Source: Mugil cephalus (Eukaryota; Chordata; Actinopteri; Mugiliformes; Mugilidae). Taken from it: a stretch of 64,000 nucleotides of DNA. The number at the start of each line of letters is the position of its first letter. Position 1 is the stretch's first letter. The DNA is taken from the NCBI RefSeq assembly GCF_022458985.1, contig NC_061781.1, forward strand, positions 14,349,501 to 14,413,500. Direction: 5' to 3'. The position numbers were made by a program, and so were the translations under genes. The notes below the pieces were generated by a model. The model was not told the origin of the DNA and searched no databases. It saw only the letters and a list, made by a program, of their open reading frames with translations. Shown here in pieces: positions 37,736 through 64,000 of this stretch.

Positions 37736-38559
37736 AATTATATTACCGCTTTATGTTCTGAGCAAATTGTCGAGCTGCCTTTCTTTTGGCTAGAGCGTAA
37801 CTGAGGGGACAGGGCTTGACAAAATAAAACTTTTACAGCCAAATACACGTCTTCAGCTGTAGATAGAGATTTTCATTTTCATTCACACTTTAAATAACAC
37901 CCCAAGAACTACAGGCTACAACTGCAAATAATAATAATACTAATAATTTTGAGTGCTGTCTTTTAAACTTTGTGAACAAAATTTGAAGCTTAAGCTCCTA
38001 GTCAATATGTATTTGGGGTAAATGTACATGCATGTGTCCCCAGTAGGGGTTATCTGCTTTAAATAATTGTCTGAAGGAAGAATGCGACTCATTTTAAAAA
38101 ATAGCACAAATCATCAGATTTTTCATAGGAGTCAGCAAGTGTTTTGCAAGCAGCATCAACACGTGGCCAAGGGTCAACTAAAGCTATTTAGTATTGCCTT
38201 TTCATAAAGTTGGGAGACTTGAAGATACAAAAAAAACAACATAGCAGGTAGACATCGCTTCACTTTTAGTGTCTAGGTTAGGTCAAATAAAGAGATTCCC
38301 ATAATTCCCTAATTCCTTGCTTTCCTGTAGCTGCGTTCGCGTTAAAGCACTCACACTCATCTTGTAGAAGAGACCTTTTGTTATAAACCTGCAAGCAAAA
38401 GAGGTGCCTATATATGATCTATATTCTGTAATTTTCTATAAAAGGCTGAGTTGTACACTTCATCACAATTAAACAAATCTTACACAAAATTCTTGTGTAA
38501 TTCTGGCTAAAAACATCAAACTTCCTCTTTGTTTTCTCCGTCTGAGCAGCTACTATTCT

Positions 38560-38900
38560 GATTCCTTTTGTCTCTGAGGTGCACGGTGCGTTTTCTGTAG
38601 CTGCTCATCCGCTCGGGCCCAGGGAGGATTCTGTCAGCCCATTGTTTTTTTCCTGAAATTCAAGCAGGTCCTCTCCCACCACAGGCCAGTGCAGCCGCGT
38701 GTCACTGCTCATTAGTGGAACAAAGTCTCTGCATTCAGACGCCCGTCACCGGGGCCACAACGAGCAAACATTCTCCAGGCGAGTCGTGTAGAAGATGAAA
38801 AAGGCTGTTTCTGTAATTAATTATTCTCATAGTGAACAGTGGCGGCCATGAGAGCAATTAACATCTTGCCTCTTTGCAGCTTCTTGATAAATACAAGCGA
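38560..38900. promoter_or_regulatory. candidate regulatory element upstream of dlx2a
   Basis: This noncoding stretch is of mixed GC content with few simple repeats. It contains TCTGTAATTAATTATTCTC, GAGCAATTAACATC, CTGCTCATTAGTGG and CCCATTGTTTTTT (SOX-type core). It sits about 2.1 kb 5' of the dlx2a start. The call rests on composition and motif density only. Confidence 0.35.
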
Positions 38901-41900
38901 TTTGTATAATTTTGCATGGTTACGTCTTGTTTGGAAGAGTGTCTTAAATTTACTCGATGTAATCAATGCTGTGAAGAGGAAAATATACACTGCTTAAGGC
39001 CTATTGTAAGAAGTACAAAGTGTCACAGGGGGACAAGAAAAGATGAGATCATCCTTACATTTATCCAGTGAGCGTGTTTGCAATGTTGCAGCAGCATGTA
39101 GCATTAAAGAAAGCATCATCAGACCACCTTTAGAAGAAGACAGGTATTTCGCTCCACTTGTGCATCAAACTGAAAATCCCTGTTTTCACGACATTGTCCA
39201 GTTAGTTGATTATTAATGTTCTGTTTTCCACTCTGTTGCAGAGCAGCTGGTGCAGTGGATCTTTCCAGTTTTCTGTGACATGGAAACAATGTGTAATGAC
39301 CGCACGCTGATGTAGGCAGTTTTTATCATCTGACCAAATTCACCATTTTTTACAGGAGCTTCTCTTTATCTGCCTTCAGCGCACAATGAAATAGCACGTA
39401 CTGTGTTGATTCATTTCAGATTGTTACATCTCTCATTTTCAATTCAAATACAGACGTGTACGCAACAGCCACTTCCTTCCCTGTCTGCTTTTATCAATAA
39501 TTTACTCCAAACTTATTAAAATTCGTATTAATTATTCAAAGGCTTTTAAAACTCGCCTGCCCGATTCAGTGAAAACCCTCTTTTTTGGTAACACAACAAC
39601 CCTTTCCTTTCAACAACCCACTGGACGTCTTTATCAGAACTGTGTGACTTGAGAAATTTTAAATATTTCTACATCCTGGTTGACGGATGGATTTTTCAAA
39701 CTGAGCCGCACTCACTTCAAGGCGACAAGGGGAGCACAGAAACAGAAACAATTCAAACCAACTCTGACTGAAAATATTCAAATATGATCCCATAGCTCTT
39801 AAATCCTTTAACATTTATTGAACCCAAGAGAACTGCGTTGCCTCAAATGATTAAATAAAACCTCAAATAGTCATTAGGTTTGTTATTTTGATCATAAAGG
39901 AATCAACATGAATTCAGCCTCATTTCCAGAGCATTGGCTCAATTTACACTTAATGTGAACGCTGAAACTAAAAGGCCTGGTTTTGCGTAATTCTTTGCGT
40001 ATTCTCGTGCCCACGAAAGTTTCCTTTTTCTGCAACAACATAAAAACAACACGAAATATAGTTTAGGCTCAGTGTTACATTCGCCTTGTGTTGTTTTATA
40101 CCGTATAGACGGCAAGTCGCGCCCAATCACAGCCTTTTGTATCAGCTCAGGTTTTCCCTTTGTAAAGGTTGTGAGGAGGAGAACGTGCGCTCGCGAAGCG
40201 GCAACACTCACTGATATTGACATTTTGTCTTGAGCAATCAAAGCGCGCGAAACAGGAAGTCACGCTGAAAGATAACAACCCTGACATTTGAAGGAGTTAT
40301 TGATCCTGAGCATCTGTTATCTGTTTTGTTTTTGTGTTTTGTTGTTTTTTTATTTCACATTGACGAAGCTCAAATGGCAAACAGCAGCCAAGATATTCTA
40401 AGTGACGCATTTTTCACACACTGGGTTGAAGGTTAAGGAATGTGCAGAAGTCATCGCTCAGAGGAACAATATAAAACAATACAAGAATCAGCGTCGCCCT
40501 CAATCACCGCTCAGTGTCTCCTGTCTATTCACGCCGACCGTGGAACGACAACACCGACGAGAAGAGGAGGAAAACTGTCCCCACTTGGAGCGGATGCTGC
40601 ACTCATTATTAACCTGTTTATTTAGATGCTAATTGCGGATTATGTCAGGAAACAGTGGAGGGTCTGATATCCCAAATAAACCAGATCGAGGGTTCATAAC
40701 TCCGTTGTTCTGTGTAATCCGTTACACGCAGAACAATGACCACGTTTTAATGATCTTTGCAGGGAAGCTTCAGGAAGCTGAGACTGCATTCACTAGATAA
40801 CGGTTTTGCTTCACAACACTTCGCATTCTTTAGAGATTTCAGGCAAAGATTGTTCCGCAAATTTGGTGTTGGGCATGACAGTCGTGTTGACTCTTGTTCC
40901 GAGCTCCCTGTGTGTGGCCACGTGGAAGAAGTTTACCATCCTAGATTTGTGGAGGCAACAGATTCCCAAGCAAATGTTGACTCTAGTGTAATAGCTTGTT
41001 ACGTGTTAAATGTTCAATTACACATATGTTTTTATTGTTGTAATGACACTAAAGTACATTTTTACTTATTTCAATCTATATAAACAGTGCGATAGTATTG
41101 CCATGATTTATTTTCTTGTAGATTTTCTTATCTTAACATATATGATCAGTTGCTATATTTACAAACTTCAAGTCTATTCATGCTTGTACCTTGGATGGAA
41201 CAAGAACAAGTATGTTTTATTTTATACCATACTTCCACGAGAACCTGTTTTATGTTAGTACGTATTAAAGGACCAGTCATTTAAAAGGTCCTTTCTGCAT
41301 ATAGAGCTGATTCTGCTTTTTAAATGTACTTGTAGTCTTTCAGTAAATTGGAAATATAAGAATTGACATTTAACTTGTGCTTGTTTGAATATAGCCACGC
41401 ACAGTTGTGCAGAAATGCAACACATGACCATAAATAATATTATTTGTTTAAACATATCTTAAGTGTGGACGCCAGGAAGAGTAAATGTTGATGTGCAGCA
41501 GCTAATGGGAATCCCAATAAACATAAAACAGACGTTTTACACGCTGTACTGTGGTGCCCTGTTTGCATCGCTGTGTGAAATACAATGTCAGGTTTCTGCT
41601 CAGAGGGATTTGTCTGTGGCCAGATTATCTTAGCTGATCTCCTGCTGGGTTCACTTGGAGCATTCGTCACCTTGGAAACTCACTCAAGTCACAATACCTC
41701 AGGGTTCTCAACTTTGGCTTAAAAGTTTAAATAGCTTAGTGAAACGCTTTCTTCCATTGTCTCCACGCGCTTTCAGGATCGCGGCGCAGAGTCAGCAAAT
41801 AAAACCTTGCCCGGCGCCTGTTTACGTTCGTCTCATGCGCTTCTTGCAAACATGGAAATGATCTGCCAAGTGTTTCTTGACCTCTTGCTTTCAAAGGTTG

Positions 41901-44494
41901 AGCGCACACTCCGGACACAAGTTAAGTTGGAAACCTTCATGATTGAGCATGTGTTTCCTAACAATTAGTCACGGCAGTTTTCTCCCCGAGGAGAAGTTAT
42001 TTTTAACAACAAAGGCTTCAGTGACGATCACAGCCTGGCAGCAACAATTGGAAGGAAGTTTTCAGTTTGATATAACGGATGCTGAGGTTAACGATTCATA
42101 CTGGGACGGCCTGTGTTAAAGATCACTATTGTGTATAAATTAGATATAAGCCACTAATAATGGACCAGAGGGAACTATCCATCTATCCATGCTGTATAAA
42201 AAAAAACAATTTTTTTTTTCCTTATTTGTCCTGCAAATTCCTAATATCTTTAAAAATGTGAAGCGGCACAAAGGCCATGTAGTTTACATCACGACTGACA
42301 TGACATAATGACAAACCAGCTCAGGGGTCAGTCATTCACACTAAAGCAGAAATGATTTCTCATCTTGCAGGACTAACAAAGGAATTCCCTGTGTCATCTC
42401 CGCGGCCTGGCTGAGAAAGAATTCAGAGAGGTCTGCGAGGTCCCGCTCCCCTCATTGTGGGCGCAGCCCCCCACCCAGGGCCCAATAAATGGAAGAGGTC
42501 CTTTGTGCGAGGGGAGTGGAGCAGATTTACTGTGCGCGGCCTCCGCACAAAGGGCCACACCGCTGTCACAACAGGACCGGGATCAGCTGCTCCAACTTTC
42601 ACACAGTATGATTTAGCACCACGCTTTACACGGCCACTGATGCAGACACAACTTCTGTAATCACCCGGCATCCACGCACCTCGTCAAATAGTACAGAGAG
42701 CTCTTCTCTAATTTAGATTATTCTACTTTAACTTACTCATTAGATTTCTGAATGATCAGGTTTGATCAAATTGCAGCTTAGAATTCTGCTTTTGCTGCTA
42801 CCTTTAAATTAGACTGTCAATTTAATTAAAGTTGCATATTTTTCACCGACTTTTCCTTCCTCTGTGCATTTTCCCTCATGGTCTGTTTTGGACCATAACG
42901 TAGCAGATTTTGGTGCCAGATTTGTGATCTTTTAACTTAAATGTTCAAGAAATATGTGGGCGTGAAGCTGGATTGGAAACGAATTTCAGTTTTTAGAAAG
43001 TCGTCTCAATTTGAAGTAATAAGACGCCTTTACCATCTGCTTTCTTCAATATGATTTAATTACTTGGTGCACCAGCTGTACACACCGTGGGCACGTTCCC
43101 TTCCCTCTCCGATAACTTCGAAGTTTGGTTTCCTGCAAGTTAAGTCGAATTCAGTTTGATCACGTAGTTTTGAACACCCATCTGTTTACGTTGCCTTGTA
43201 GTCATCGCTATGGTTTTATGCCTTGGCACACCAGCAAATTGCCTACGCCAGCTGTGCATTTTGGGCATACTCCACTGCCTCTCTGAAAACCTTTGGATTT
43301 GGTTTCCTCCATGAGTCTCTGCTCTGTTGACTTCTGTACAATGAAGCTTAAGCAGCTCGCCCTTCTGTCTCACCAGGACTTGAATTTGAGAGTTTCTCAA
43401 ATTTTTGTATGAAGGTGGGAAATATGGGGAATCCATCCTTACTAGTAACTTGGGAACTGCTTCTCTGGGTAAAATCTCTGTTTTATCAATTTATCGATTT
43501 CTGAATAGAAGTTACAAATCTTGACAAATGTAGAGTTCAACATGTTGATGTTATAAAGAACTCATTGTTAGATGTCATTATAAATTACACTGTAACATTG
43601 TTATTTTTCCAATGTACACAGTGGTGTAAAGAATGGAGGTAAAGTGGATCCATTATTTCTCTTTACAATTTGACTGAGTAGACTGAAGTTTGTGGGGGAA
43701 GCTCTTGAGTTGAATTTCCAAATGTTGTTTGCTGAAAGAACGTTAAGTAACATTACATTCCTCCTTGTTTGAAGAATATCAGCTTGTTCCATCAGACAGG
43801 AGATTTAGATTCCTGCAGAGAGGTGAAAAGATAAAGGAGCCTCTTTTCTTCAGCTGGTTCGGCCTGGTTCAGTTGTTGTGTTTTGACTAAATACTGAAGT
43901 CAAAGCAGCATCACAGATTGAACAGTTGTTTATTTGAATATTTATTGCACAAGATACCGTGTTGTGTCTTGTCATGGACGTGAAACATCTTCTTCTAAAA
44001 CTGTGAAACATGCGCTAGACGGCAACTGTAACTCAGCGCACAAAAGAAACTCAATATCTTATGCAGTGATTTGACCGGGGGCCCACGCAGACCCTCCTCA
44101 AGCAAGTGTCCGTTTTGTTTGAACAGAAGTGCAGCTAATCTGTGAAGAAAGACCTCGTCACCTGCAGGGGTCCACCTGCTCGACCTGCACTGCGTCTCCG
44201 GTTTCTCTCTCCCACCCTCCCCTCACCCGAGACAATGCAGCAGGGACCGGCCAGCTTCTCCCTCCACCTCAGCTCGAGTTACACAACCACCCAGGGCAAC
44301 AACAGACATGAAAGCTCTGCCTCTCTGAGGTTAGGTGAACTCAGGTGAAGGTAGTTAGACACCTCCACACTCACAGGGACACACGGGCACCACTCCAAGC
44401 GCACACAGTTAGCGCTAATGGTTCTTTGTGTTCTGTATTTAGCATTAATAAATGTATTCATTTTCAAGAATTTGGGGGATTATTTCACTGTACG

Positions 44495-44874
44495 TTATAA
44501 TAAAGTCACCAATATGCAACAAAATGTAAAACTGAACGCGGCTGTGCAAAGACAAAATTGCAAATAATGAATTTCCAATGTCCTCAAACGTGTATTTGCT
44601 AATAGGTGAAGTTATAGCTCGTTACTATTGATGGAATTTGTCGCGTTTGCGTGTCACATTAAACTAGAAAAGTTAATAAACAAGTTTGACTGTCAAATTT
44701 GATGAGGTTTTCTACATTTTTGCTTTTTTGTTACGTAACCGGCTGCAGATTGGATCCACTGAAAGGACCGCCATCGTGTTTTTACACCAACTAGCGTCTA
44801 AAGTTTAAATGGAGCAGAATAAGCTGCACAATAGAACGTCCCCATATGAGGACGCAGGGACTCACGAGGTTATT
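44495..44874. mobile_element. truncated second copy of the TTAA-flanked MITE
   Basis: It shares with 14405-14709 the segments AAAGTCACCAATATGCAAC, AAACTAGAAAAGTTAATAA, GCAGAATAAGCTGC and GTCCCCATATGAGGACG in the same order. The right end (ACTCACGAGGTTAT) corresponds to the other copy's right terminus, and the left inverted end is missing. There is no coding capacity. Confidence 0.6.
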
Positions 44875-45964
44875 AATATTAATATTGAAGTTGTACCTGC
44901 AAAAAGGCGTATCATACTTCACATTTATTAGATACAGAGTAGCAAAGTTAAGAGATAAAGACTAAGGCTTCCTTGGGACTTCCTGTACACACTCTTATCT
45001 CTACCCGCATTCATGTGCCACTACCGTATAGCATGCCATTAAACTCTTTATCTCTGTTCCTTCCCATCCCCCCCCCACCTTTCTGCCCTGGAGCTGCATG
45101 TTTCTGATCTGTGGTCCTGGTTCCACCAACCCGACCAGTGTTCACTGTTTACAATTATTTTTTTCTATGCAAAACAACTTATGACACCTCACATATTCTT
45201 ACTGCATGTGAATGTTCTTATGCATCTGTAATATCAGGACTACAGGCATATTTTTTGCTTCTGCCCTCTTGTTTATTCTTCTAACGATAACTTTAAGAGC
45301 CCGCTGAATATGTGCTTCACTTTTCTACAACGAAGATTTGAATGTTGACTTTATCTATCCTTTTTAACCTGCATCACCTATAACATGTACTCTTGTTTAT
45401 ATCACATCTGAATATGTGATTTATCTGTGTCCAACTTATCTGTTTGCTTTTGCTGCTTACTTCTCCTCCTTTCCTTCTTTCCCCCCACCCTCTTTTTTTC
45501 TGTCTCTCTATCTGGTAGATCTCTCTTTGTTTTTTTATTTTTCTTCTTGCTGCTGTCACCTTTGTACTTGCTGCCGTTGCCAGATCTGGATTGTTACTGA
45601 TCTGATATAAACCAATAAAATGGAAATGATTGGCAAACAATATGAATGTAGGACATTTTTTCTACACGGGCCGTACACGTATCACGTATCCAAACATAAC
45701 TAAGACATAACTGTCCACTGTAGTTTACTGTTAATCTGAGTTAGATTTTTGGGATTTTTTTTTTATTTTGGATGCGGAAGAACTTGCACTTAGGAGCAAC
45801 TGGGTGACATCAGTGAAGAAGCTTGTGATGAGTTAAGATCTGATGCATCTGTGACCAAACCCTCAGCAACAGAGATGCCTTTCACATATCTTACACCCAA
45901 CCTACCCCCTCAAGTCTTTTGCCCCAATTAGGAATGTGGTTAAGACCCTGCTGCACCCCTCCAC

Positions 45965-46025
45965 CCACACACACTCACACTCTCACACTCACACATACAT
46001 ACATGCAGACAGACACACACACACA
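45965..46025. repeat. CA-rich compound microsatellite
   Basis: Imperfect CA units interrupted by CT, TA and GA. It accounts for the cysteine/valine-rich minus-strand open frame here. Confidence 0.8.
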
Positions 46026-46930
46026 CTGGTCTTTCTAACTTTGACAGTGCCTGCATTGTGTTTTGTGTGTTGTTCTGAGTGATTGTGGTTCGTTCTCGGT
46101 TAGACTTCACACCACCTTCAAACACCAGCAGATACACCGAGAGACGTGAGCAGGCGGCACAATGAACCTGTTTCATCTTCTTGGCAGGTTGAGGAGGATG
46201 GCACACTTTTCATTTCAAACACACTGGTGGGTATGAATGTCAGGCTTCCTTCTGTGAAATTAATCTTACATCCTAGAGGATCAAAAACCCACATGAATTA
46301 CATAAACCAGAGTGACTGACGTTCACTCATGTGTTTGATGATCAGATAACTACAAAATCTGCGCTGTGGTCATTATTTATTTACGAGCGTCGGCAGGTGT
46401 TATTAATGACGGCACGCGTAAATATTTAATTCCCCATTTCTTAGGGGGAAGACCGACTCCATTCGTCGCACATATTTTCAAAATAAACCCCGACATTCTC
46501 AGGATTTTAAGGATGGCAAAGCTGTCCAGTGACCTACAGCAGCTTGTGTCCAAGCCTGCCTGAATTTGGGAGGTGTATTTATCCAGCTGGCGTAAGCACT
46601 TGCTGTTTACGCGCAACTAAAATAGCGAAACGAGCTGCATTAATGTGCTCCCGGCCGGAACGTGTCTATTAGTTTAGCCCAAAACGTGTTAGTAGAAGCT
46701 GGTGTCACCCAACGTGAAAGACAAATCAGTTTTTTCCTGGTCATATCAGAATCCAAAAAAAATTGATTTCCAAGTATGTTTGTAAAAATATACAGATAAA
46801 ATAAAATCATACATATACATACTCAATATACAAAGAATATACACCGTATACACAATAATAACAACATTTGGGAAGGTGGTGGGTTTGACTGTTCATGGGA
46901 AAAAACTGTACTATATATGTAATACATATA

Positions 46931-46986
46931 TAGTCAAGCACACTTACTATGAAACTATATAGTTTTATAGTAAGTGTGCGTGACTA
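46931..46986. repeat. 26-bp-arm inverted repeat upstream of itga6a
   Basis: The arms 46931-46956 and 46961-46986 pair at 24 of 26 positions around a 4-base ATAT loop. The motif ATAGTAAGTGT recurs once more at 47009-47019. It lies about 370 bases upstream of the itga6a ATG. It may be a relic of a small palindromic element or a transcribed hairpin; no function is shown. Confidence 0.7.
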
Positions 46987-47355
46987 TAGTAGTGTTTGTA
47001 AGAGAGTATGATAGTAAGTGTAAGAGCAAATATGAATTATTTCCTAAACGGTCTCTGTAGATGTATATGTATATTGAGTGTGTATCTGTTTATGAATTTA
47101 TTTTATTTTATTTCATTTTTATTTTATTTGTATGTTTTGTGCAGCGAACACCAAAGGTAAGTTCCTTGCACGAACACAAATACTTCGCGATAAAGTCTTC
47201 GACTGTAATATCCGGGGGCGCTGTGGAGCAGCTGCTGGTTAAACAAGTAGCTGCAGACAGACTTCATTCAAGTAAACGCAGAGGAGAGGAGAGTAGCATC
47301 GGGGCCCGGGGCTCTTAACTTCGGGACTGTCGGACACGCCTGGACTGCCGCAGCC

Positions 47356-63126
<15,771 letters not shown>

Positions 63127-64000
63127 GTGAGAACAGGAACGTTAAACTTTCATTTCATCCGTGTTCGGTAAGGTCGGACATGGAGCTTTGATTTCAGTAA
63201 ACTACTTCATCAGTAGGTCAGTTAGGTCAGAAAATATGCATGTTCAGTGACCAAATACTTTTATTAGTCACATTCTTTGTTCGTTTTTGTGTTTCAGTTA
63301 AAAAAATGTCAGATTTAGTTTTATTATGTTACATTATATCGGTTGCAGTTGTACGATTAAGGTCCATAATGCATGTTGTGTTCAGCCTACAAAAAGTTGA
63401 TGCATTTAATGGTGACCGACACAAAGTAACAGTTTATTAATGCAAACTGCTGGTAAACTGGTTGGCCATTATAATCTGAACTTCACAAGTGAAAAACTGC
63501 TTGTAAAATGCAACCAGACATCTACTATTTAAATAGCACTGAATTCCTTGCGGCGAAATACTTTTATTTGAAAACCATCTGAGGTCGTTCAGTTTGGATT
63601 TCTTTCAGGTTTTGTTGTTTGTTTTTATTTTTATTTTTTTTAGATTTTGCAAATTCAAAAAAAAAAAGAAAAAATGCGCCTAATATAGAAAAGATATTCA
63701 GGATGTTTAAATATAATTATACATGTTATACTTCATCACTAACATCTTGGCCGCCGGAGAGAAACTCTTGATCGTGTCCCAAGATCCAAGTCTAAAATGC
63801 TTTATTTTAATTAGTGACACTGAAAAAAATAAGTTTACGAAACGGCAAAACCTGAAACGATCATCACCCCGTGAATGTGAACAGATGGCTGTCAAAGTAA
63901 AATATTTGAGTGCTGTAGGATCAGTGGTATTTAAAGGAATGGATCTTCATTTTCTGTCCTGACAGTAAGATGAGGATTTATACATCTGTGCATTAGATGT
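63127..64000 (+). other. itga6a: itga6a intron after the transmembrane exon (cut by window end)
   Basis: The sequence is AT-rich with an A run at 63655-63668. I searched for a cysteine-glycine-phenylalanine-phenylalanine start after an acceptor and found none, so the cytoplasmic-tail exon(s), and any A/B tail alternatives, are to the right. Confidence 0.7.

Larger units (their letters stand above)
36741..46900. other. intergenic region between dlx2a and itga6a
   Basis: No gene is recognised. The region holds a CTTT run at 37594-37617, a LINE/SINE tail at 37648-37735, an enhancer-like block at 38560-38900, a truncated TTAA-family repeat at 44495-44874, C runs near 45068-45077 and a CA-rich microsatellite at 45965-46025. 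The open frames at 40757-41083 and 43140-43436 were inspected and set aside as noncoding. Confidence 0.55.

Noticed and set aside
40757..41083. 108-codon open frame following a CAG acceptor-like site
   Set aside because: Two overlapping frames are open, no known domain is visible and there is no credible donor, so I treat it as noncoding.
43140..43436. 98-codon minus-strand open frame rich in R, Q and K
   Set aside because: It looked at first like a transposase or reverse transcriptase fragment, but no catalytic motif or terminal repeats were found.

Overview
The window is vertebrate nuclear DNA, almost certainly from a teleost fish. It holds split genes with GT-AG introns, AT-rich introns, many microsatellites and several short terminal-inverted-repeat transposons of fish type. 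The gene order is that of human 2q31 (HAT1, METAP1D, DLX1, DLX2, ITGA6), and the set fits the teleost dlx1a/dlx2a locus.

Layout. 1-3463: the last two coding exons of hat1 (+). 3464-27270: a gene-poor upstream flank of dlx1a. It contains two transposon-derived repeats, blocks that look like developmental enhancers, and at 17060-17191 a recognisable but broken METAP1D-like exon, with a fainter second one at 17482-17537. 27573-28862: dlx1a (+), three coding exons, complete, 254 aa. 28863-35135: the dlx1a/dlx2a intergenic region, with homeodomain-site-rich blocks in the place of the known I12a/I12b enhancers and one hAT-like element. 35136-36451: dlx2a (-), three coding exons, complete, 276 aa. 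The two genes converge tail to tail. 36452-47355: intergenic, with a dlx2a promoter, one enhancer-like block, a LINE/SINE tail, a second copy of a TTAA-flanked repeat, and a 26-bp-arm hairpin close to the next gene. 47356 to the right edge: itga6a (+). Twenty-four coding exons could be placed, 1023 residues from the signal peptide through the transmembrane helix. The cytoplasmic-tail exon(s) lie beyond the window.

Function. dlx1a and dlx2a are a cis-linked homeobox pair normally co-regulated by shared enhancers in forebrain and pharyngeal arches. hat1 (histone acetyltransferase) and itga6a (laminin-receptor integrin alpha chain) are unrelated neighbours kept in synteny. No tRNA, rRNA or CRISPR was seen. 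The most notable observations are the decayed metap1d in its ancestral slot, a GC-AG intron inside the dlx1a homeobox, a microsatellite that fills almost the whole of itga6a intron 2, and a hAT-like repeat family with several copies among the itga6a exons. Gene identities rest on recalled protein similarity, not on a database search. Exon edges come from reading frame, phase and splice consensus.
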